This document shows positions 59,227 to 64,000 of a stretch of DNA of 64,000 nt, piece by piece. The stretch's first letter is position 1; the number at the start of each line of letters is the position of its first letter. A program made the position numbers and the translations under genes. This stretch comes from Clostridium sp. K13. Its GTDB lineage: Bacteria; Bacillota; Clostridia; Clostridiales; Clostridiaceae. The DNA is taken from positions 150,574 to 214,573 of the forward strand of contig NZ_JAASHM010000003.1 of assembly GCF_019734195.1 (NCBI RefSeq), given 5' to 3'. The notes below the pieces were generated by a model. That model did no database searches. It saw only the letters and a list, made by a program, of their open reading frames with translations, and was not told where the DNA came from.

Positions 59227-60105
59227 ATGTCAATATTTAAAGGCTCTGGTGTAGCTATAATTACACCTTTTAATGAAAATGGTATAGATTATGAAAAATT
59301 AAGAGAATTACTTGAATGGCATATTAAAGAATCTACAGATGCTATCATTATTTGTGGTACTACTGGTGAAGCTACTACAATGACTGAACAAGAGAAAAAA
59401 GATGCCATTAAATTCACTGTAGATGTTGTAAATAAAAGAATACCTGTAATTGCAGGTACTGGTGGTAATAATACAAAAACATCTATTGAGATGAGTCTTT
59501 ATGCTGAAAATGTTGGTGTAGATGGTCTTTTAGTTATAACACCTTACTATAATAAAACAAATGCAGAAGGTTTAATAATGCATTTTAAGGCTATTAATGA
59601 TGCTGTTAAAACTCCTATTATATTATATAATGTTCCAAGTAGAACTAATATGAATATTACACCTCAAACATTATTAAAACTTACAGAGCTTAATAATGTT
59701 GTTGCAATTAAAGAAGCAAGTGGTGATATGAGTCAAGTTGCTAAAATGAAAGCTTTATGTGGTGATAAAATAGATATATATTCTGGTAATGATGATCAAA
59801 TTATTCCAGTATTATCTTTAGGTGGTATTGGAGTAATTTCAGTTGCTGCTAATATAATTCCTAAAACAGTTCATGATATGTGTGAATCATATTTAAATGG
59901 TGATTGTTTTAAAGCAACTAAATTACAACTTGATTATCTAGAATTAATGAATGATTTATTTATAGAAACTAACCCAATTCCAGTAAAAACTGCAATGAAC
60001 GTTATGGGAATGAATGTTGGTGAATTAAGATTACCACTTTATAAAATGAACGATAAAAATAAAGAAACTTTAGTTAACACATTAAAAAAATACAATTTAG
60101 TTTAA
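59227..60105 (+). CDS. dapA: 4-hydroxy-tetrahydrodipicolinate synthase
   Basis: It condenses aspartate semialdehyde and pyruvate. The 292-aa TIM-barrel has the GTTGEATTM motif, the Tyr of TPYYNK, the Schiff-base Lys in VAIKEASGD and SVAANIIPK. It lies 9 bp after asd. Confidence 0.96.
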   Translation: MSIFKGSGVAIITPFNENGIDYEKLRELLEWHIKESTDAIIICGTTGEATTMTEQEKKDAIKFTVDVVNKRIPVIAGTGGNNTKTSIEMSLYAENVGVDGLLVITPYYNKTNAEGLIMHFKAINDAVKTPIILYNVPSRTNMNITPQTLLKLTELNNVVAIKEASGDMSQVAKMKALCGDKIDIYSGNDDQIIPVLSLGGIGVISVAANIIPKTVHDMCESYLNGDCFKATKLQLDYLELMNDLFIETNPIPVKTAMNVMGMNVGELRLPLYKMNDKNKETLVNTLKKYNLV

Positions 60106-60119
60106 AAGGAGTTTATCAT

Positions 60120-60872
60120 ATGGTTAAAATACTATTAAGTGGTTGCTGTGGTAAAATGGGAACTGTAATATCAAATTTAGTTAGCGAATTCCCTAGCTTA
60201 GAAATTATAGCAGGTATAGATAAATTTCCCAGAGAATTAAGCTATCCAGTATTCACTACACCTGATGATGTAAATATAGAATATGATGTACTTTTAGATT
60301 TTTCTAATGTAAGTACATTACACAAACTTTTAGAGCTAACAGAAAAGACTAAAAAACCTCTTGTTATATGTTCTACGGGTTATTCAGAAGAAGATTTAAA
60401 TTTAATTAATGAAAAGAGCAAATCATTACCATTATTTAAATCTGCTAATATGTCTTTAGGTATAAACTTAATTAATTCATTATTAAGAAAAGTTACTCCA
60501 TTATTATATGGAAATTATGATATAGAAATAATAGAGAAACATCATAATCAAAAATTAGATTCTCCTAGCGGTACTGCCCTTCTTTTAGCCGATACTATAA
60601 AGGATGCTATTTCTGAAGAAACTCATTATGTTCACGGTAGAGACGGACATAAAAAAAGAGAGAAAAATGAAATAGGTATTCACGCTGTTAGAGGTGGATC
60701 TATTGTTGGTGACCATGATGTAATCTTCGCAGGAACTGGTGAAGTTATTGAACTTTCTCATAAGGCAATCTCAAGAGATGTATTCGCTATTGGTGCATTA
60801 AAAGCTTGTGAATATATGTCTACAGTATCAGCTCCAGGCCTTTATGATATGGATGATGTATTAGGATTATGA
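60120..60872 (+). CDS. dapB: 4-hydroxy-tetrahydrodipicolinate reductase
   Basis: It makes tetrahydrodipicolinate with NAD(P)H. The 250-aa protein has the N-terminal GCCGKMG nucleotide motif and the DapB signature [15 protein letters not shown]. It is the last gene of the lysine-riboswitch operon. Later pathway genes are not in the window. Confidence 0.95.
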   Translation: MVKILLSGCCGKMGTVISNLVSEFPSLEIIAGIDKFPRELSYPVFTTPDDVNIEYDVLLDFSNVSTLHKLLELTEKTKKPLVICSTGYSEEDLNLINEKSKSLPLFKSANMSLGINLINSLLRKVTPLLYGNYDIEIIEKHHNQKLDSPSGTALLLADTIKDAISEETHYVHGRDGHKKREKNEIGIHAVRGGSIVGDHDVIFAGTGEVIELSHKAISRDVFAIGALKACEYMSTVSAPGLYDMDDVLGL

Positions 60873-60878
60873 TATAAA

Positions 60879-60917
60879 AAAAGTCCAATGATTTTAAATT
60901 AAAATCATTGGACTTTT
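60879..60917 (+). terminator. Terminator of the asd-dapA-dapB operon
   Basis: A perfect 17-bp stem (AAAAGTCCAATGATTTT and its complement) with loop AAATT, ending in U-rich sequence. Confidence 0.88.
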
Positions 60918-60967
60918 ATTCGTAATAGATTAAAATTATTCATCAAATATAACTGCTAAATTTGAAT

Positions 60968-61402
60968 TTAATCATACCTAAAATCATATTTTTCATTTGG
61001 CAAATCAATTATGTGTCCATTAATATTGATAGTATCGTCATCTTCCCAAATCATTATAGCACTATCTACATGATAATCATTATATATCATTTTTTCACCA
61101 AATTTATATTTTGTCTTCAAGTAACATCTTACAGCCCAATCTACGGTTGCTCCACCATTAATAAGATACGCCTCCACAGTGTATTTTCCATCTATAGATT
61201 CTGTTGTACCAATAAGCTCTTTTCCAGGTGAAAAAATTTCCTTTAAGAACATTACACCACCAATAAGCAATGATAAAATTAATATTACCAAAGTAAAAGC
61301 TATTACTGATGTAATTTTAGTTCTTTTTACATCCTTTTTATCATTTAATATAATATCTCCTAAATGTTCTTCAAAATCTTTTATTACATCGCGATTCTTC
61401 AT
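60968..61402 (-). CDS. DUF5412 family membrane-anchored protein
   Basis: The 144-aa protein has one membrane helix (about residues 31-54) and an extracellular domain with the LINGGATVDWAVRCYL motif, NDYHVDSAIMIWEDDDTI and ININGH, as in DUF5412. Function is unknown. GGGGGTAAGTT precedes the ATG. It lies between the lysine operon and the recombination module. Confidence 0.75.
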   Translation of the reverse strand: MKNRDVIKDFEEHLGDIILNDKKDVKRTKITSVIAFTLVILILSLLIGGVMFLKEIFSPGKELIGTTESIDGKYTVEAYLINGGATVDWAVRCYLKTKYKFGEKMIYNDYHVDSAIMIWEDDDTININGHIIDLPNEKYDFRYD

Positions 61403-61491
61403 AACTTACCCCCGATATATTACATTTGCTCGCCTTATAATACAATTGCGTGGCAACTATATATGTTTAATTATAACATAAGTTACAAAAA

Positions 61492-61872
61492 TTATAACTG
61501 TCTATAAATATCTGCATAATTAATTTTCACTTGTTCTTTAAGTTCTTTGTTTTCTTCTTCAAGCCTTTTAATTTTTCTTTTTAAACTTGCTATTATAGCA
61601 TCTTTATTATTATCGTTCATTTCCCTTTTGATTTGTGATTGGGTAGGTACTTGTGATTGTTGATGTCTAAGTGTTTCTATACGTTCTTTAATCTCTTTAT
61701 TATTATATAAAGTTTTTTTAGTAATTCCACTTTCATTTGCAACGCTATTACAGTTTATAGGTTTTTGAGCCTTTATAAGCCTTTGTATTGCTTTATCTAC
61801 CTTTTCTTGAGTTATAGCCTTACGTTTACTATGTAGTTCTTTTAAATGTTCTGAACGGTTATAATTACTCAT
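61492..61872 (-). CDS. Tn554-type TnpC-like protein (DUF6262)
   Basis: The 126-aa protein has a helix-turn-helix-like part (INCNSVANESGITKKTLYN) and a C-terminal coiled coil (KRKIKRLEEENKELKEQ). Size, composition and position immediately after a TnpB-like recombinase match TnpC of Tn554 elements. TnpC orients or stimulates transposition in that system. Its SD lies within the end of tnpB. Confidence 0.78.
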   Translation of the reverse strand: MSNYNRSEHLKELHSKRKAITQEKVDKAIQRLIKAQKPINCNSVANESGITKKTLYNNKEIKERIETLRHQQSQVPTQSQIKREMNDNNKDAIIASLKRKIKRLEEENKELKEQVKINYADIYRQL

Positions 61873-61876
61873 TAAT

Positions 61877-63928
61877 TCACCTTCTTTTTAATTTATCTAC
61901 TCTACTATAAATCATGCTTCCTTGTGATATTTTAGAATAAATATCTTCATATAATTTCAACAATTCTTCATTTTCACTTACCATTTCAGTTCTATTATAC
62001 ATTTTAGCATTTTCAATCATAGTTTTAGTTGAATTTATTAGTATCTCATACTTAACAGTATCACCATCAAACGCACCAACACATAAGTCTTTACAAGGAC
62101 TTCCGTTATTACAAGTTAAGCAAGGTGGTTGTTTAGCATAGGTACACTTTCCATTCTTTCTTTGCATACAAGTACCATAGGATGTATCAAGAGCATTTAA
62201 TTTGTGATTTGTATAAAGCATATCTATAATATCAGATGGAATTTCACCATCATTTTCTTCTATTAATTTATCTTTTTCATCAAATCTAAAAACACCTTTT
62301 TTCACTACTTTTTCAAATATTTTTCTTTTAGTATCATCAAGTAATTTAGCATACCTCATAGTCATTTCTGGTGAGGCGTGAGCCAATAATTCTTGAACAG
62401 TAAGTATATCAGCACCACCATTTAACATTTTAATAGCGTAAGTATGCCTAAAAGAGTGATTTTTAAAATGATACCTATTTCCAAGTTCATCAGTTATATT
62501 ATAATCTATTGTCAGTAAATTAAGTTTATTTTGTACCCATCTTTGAGCGTATGGCTTACCTTTACGAGAACCTTTATATCTAACAAATATATAATTTTCA
62601 GGATTATTATCTTCATTACTACAAGTTTTAGAATTATCAATTAAAACTGCCAACATATTAGCAAGTTCATTATCAATAGGGATTCTATGACCTTCTACAT
62701 AAGTTTTTTCTATATCTGTGTCTATCCAAAATTTGTTATTTAATTTAACCAAGCAATCTTGTTTTAACCCTAAAACATCTGATATTCTAAGTCCTGTATT
62801 AAACATTGTATAAACTATTGGAATAATTTCTTTATGAAGATTGTTTATATTATCAAATAATTGCTCTAATATAAAGTCAGGAACATAATCAATTTGGTCA
62901 ATAGGCTTTTTAGATACTTTAGGTTTATCTTCTGGAAATATTAAGACCCTAATATTTTTTGTAGGAGCAATATCATATTCTCTAAGTTTAATATCTGATA
63001 AAAACTTTTGAATACAATTCAATGACGCTCTAATATATACTTTATGGTTGGTATTTCTTCGTCTTGGATTATCTTTAGCATATATATTTAACCATTCTAT
63101 ATACTTTAGTATATGTTGTCTTCCTAAGTTTTTTAAATCTATCCAAGTAGGTTCTAATTCAGATATGAAATTTATAAATAGAGGAATATATTTCATATAA
63201 TTATATGCTGAAGCCCAAGAGAATTTATTGTTAGCAATTAATCTTTGTTTCATATATTTCTTTACTTCTTTTCTTATTTCAAGATTATTTATTTTTTCAA
63301 AATCCAAGTTATGCTCATGACAAGATTTATTATAAGTTATTCCATATTGCTCTAAATTTCTAACATCCCACAAATCTTTTTCCCATTCTTCTCGTTCATC
63401 AGTTAGTTCATTAAAATACTTTATTGTAATTTTGAAAAAATTGGCAATTGGAGTTTTATAATAAACGTCTTTCCCATATATTTTAGAGTCGGTAACTTAC
63501 TTAACAGTAATACTTATATTTAAGTTACTTAACCAATCTATCCATTGTATATTTGCTTTTTCTAAATCTAAGTCTTTAAATGAATTTATATTAGGATATT
63601 TCTCATTAATAAACTCTGCTAATCGTCTAATAAACTGCATTTGTCCAATTAAAACTGTTTGTAATCCCCATTCATCAGAAAACAGTTTAGTATATACTAT
63701 AAACTTCATTTCCTTATTTATATTTTCATTATTGAATGGAAAAGATATATTTTTATTTGAATACTTATAATTTTTAACTTGTTGCTTAAATTGCTCTATA
63801 TCTCCAAAAAAATCTAAATGCCACTTATCATTTTCTAAAAAATAAGTTGTAGGTATTTCTGTATATGTTACTGATTTATTCTCATTAATTACTTTTTCAG
63901 TATATTTAGATAGAGTTTCTGTTTGTAA
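61877..63928 (-). pseudogene. TnpB-like tyrosine recombinase interrupted by an in-frame stop
   Basis: The catalytic half (from about 63373 to the stop at 61877) is a tyrosine recombinase. It has the first Arg in NTGLRISDVLG, HSFRHTY, LLAHASPEMTMRYAKL, and a Cys-rich C-terminal tail (CMQRKNGKC, CLTCNNGSPCKDLC) as in Tn554 TnpB. The same reading frame extends upstream to about 63928 except for one TAA at 63497-63499. Without that stop it would encode about 680 residues, near TnpB length. The stop lies between ISITVK and VTDSKIYG. A TTG at 63373 or a later start could still give a shortened protein. Confidence 0.75.
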
Positions 63929-64000
63929 ATGTCAATATATTTTTGTATAAAAATTGGAAAATAATTATGTACAATAATTAGAATTTACATTTTAGTCAAA

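Larger units (their letters stand above)
61492..63928 (-). mobile_element. Tn554-like recombination module, right part outside the window
   Basis: It has adjacent tnpB-like and tnpC-like genes in the Tn554 order. tnpA would lie beyond 64000 if present, so completeness cannot be judged. No clear element end was found between tnpC and the DUF5412 gene. The tnpB frame contains a stop, which suggests the element is no longer mobile. Confidence 0.6.

Overview
The window is very AT-rich and dense, with most genes on the minus strand. Gene content (RNase Y, SpoVS, YtxC, an Ssp4-type spore protein, SpoIIIE/FtsK, T-box and lysine riboswitches, strong SD sequences, TTG/GTG starts) points to the chromosome of a spore-forming Clostridium (sensu stricto, cluster I). 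I cannot fix the species. I saw no rRNA, tRNA or CRISPR array.

Layout. 1-12.4 kb is conserved core: purB, DUF378, ptsH (HPr), spoVS, rny, recA (with a LexA box), pgsA, rimO, ftsK/spoIIIE, a ClpP-like TepA protease and a secreted charged protein. 12.4-21.8 kb is accessory. It holds a Cys/Gly-rich mini-protein beside a PadR regulator, several unknown proteins, and a ribbon-helix-helix/coiled-coil gene under a four-fold GTTAAC palindrome. Facing that gene is a tyrosine recombinase whose upstream sites resemble the internal resolution site of TnpI-type transposons. A short pyrophosphatase-like protein, a transposase-like protein with altered catalytic residues, DUF4003, DUF6062 and a deletion scar of truncated genes follow.

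21.8-30.4 kb is one eight-gene purine-catabolism operon: a conventional three-subunit xanthine dehydrogenase, guanine deaminase, and a second molybdenum hydroxylase of four subunits. In the second enzyme the molybdopterin protein is encoded as two genes, as in nicotinate dehydrogenase (NdhF/S/L/M). Guanine deaminase would make xanthine for the hydroxylases. 30.5-33.8 kb holds nfo, a two-gene operon in which both products look like ribbon-helix-helix proteins (one membrane-anchored), and about 1.1 kb of decayed DNA.

33.7-57.7 kb is again mostly core: L,D-transpeptidase with a 41-aa membrane protein, cardiolipin synthase, a methyltransferase, a 39-aa Cys-rich protein, CaxA, a pentapeptide-repeat protein, the glycerol operon (glpK, glpA-like, FAD oxidoreductase, DUF1667), pheST behind a T-box, an rRNA methylase, KtrA/KtrB-type potassium uptake, ytxC, DUF6873, hslO, a methyltransferase and an spore protein. 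57.8-60.9 kb is a lysine-riboswitch operon asd-dapA-dapB (diaminopimelate/lysine synthesis). After a DUF5412 gene, the right edge carries a Tn554-like recombination module whose tnpB has an in-frame stop.

Several genes shorter than 60 codons were read directly from sequence: a 50-aa ribbon-helix-helix protein, a 41-aa membrane protein, a 39-aa Cys-rich protein and a 16-codon leader ORF. Start codons were moved where a clear SD sequence favours an internal start; these cases are stated.
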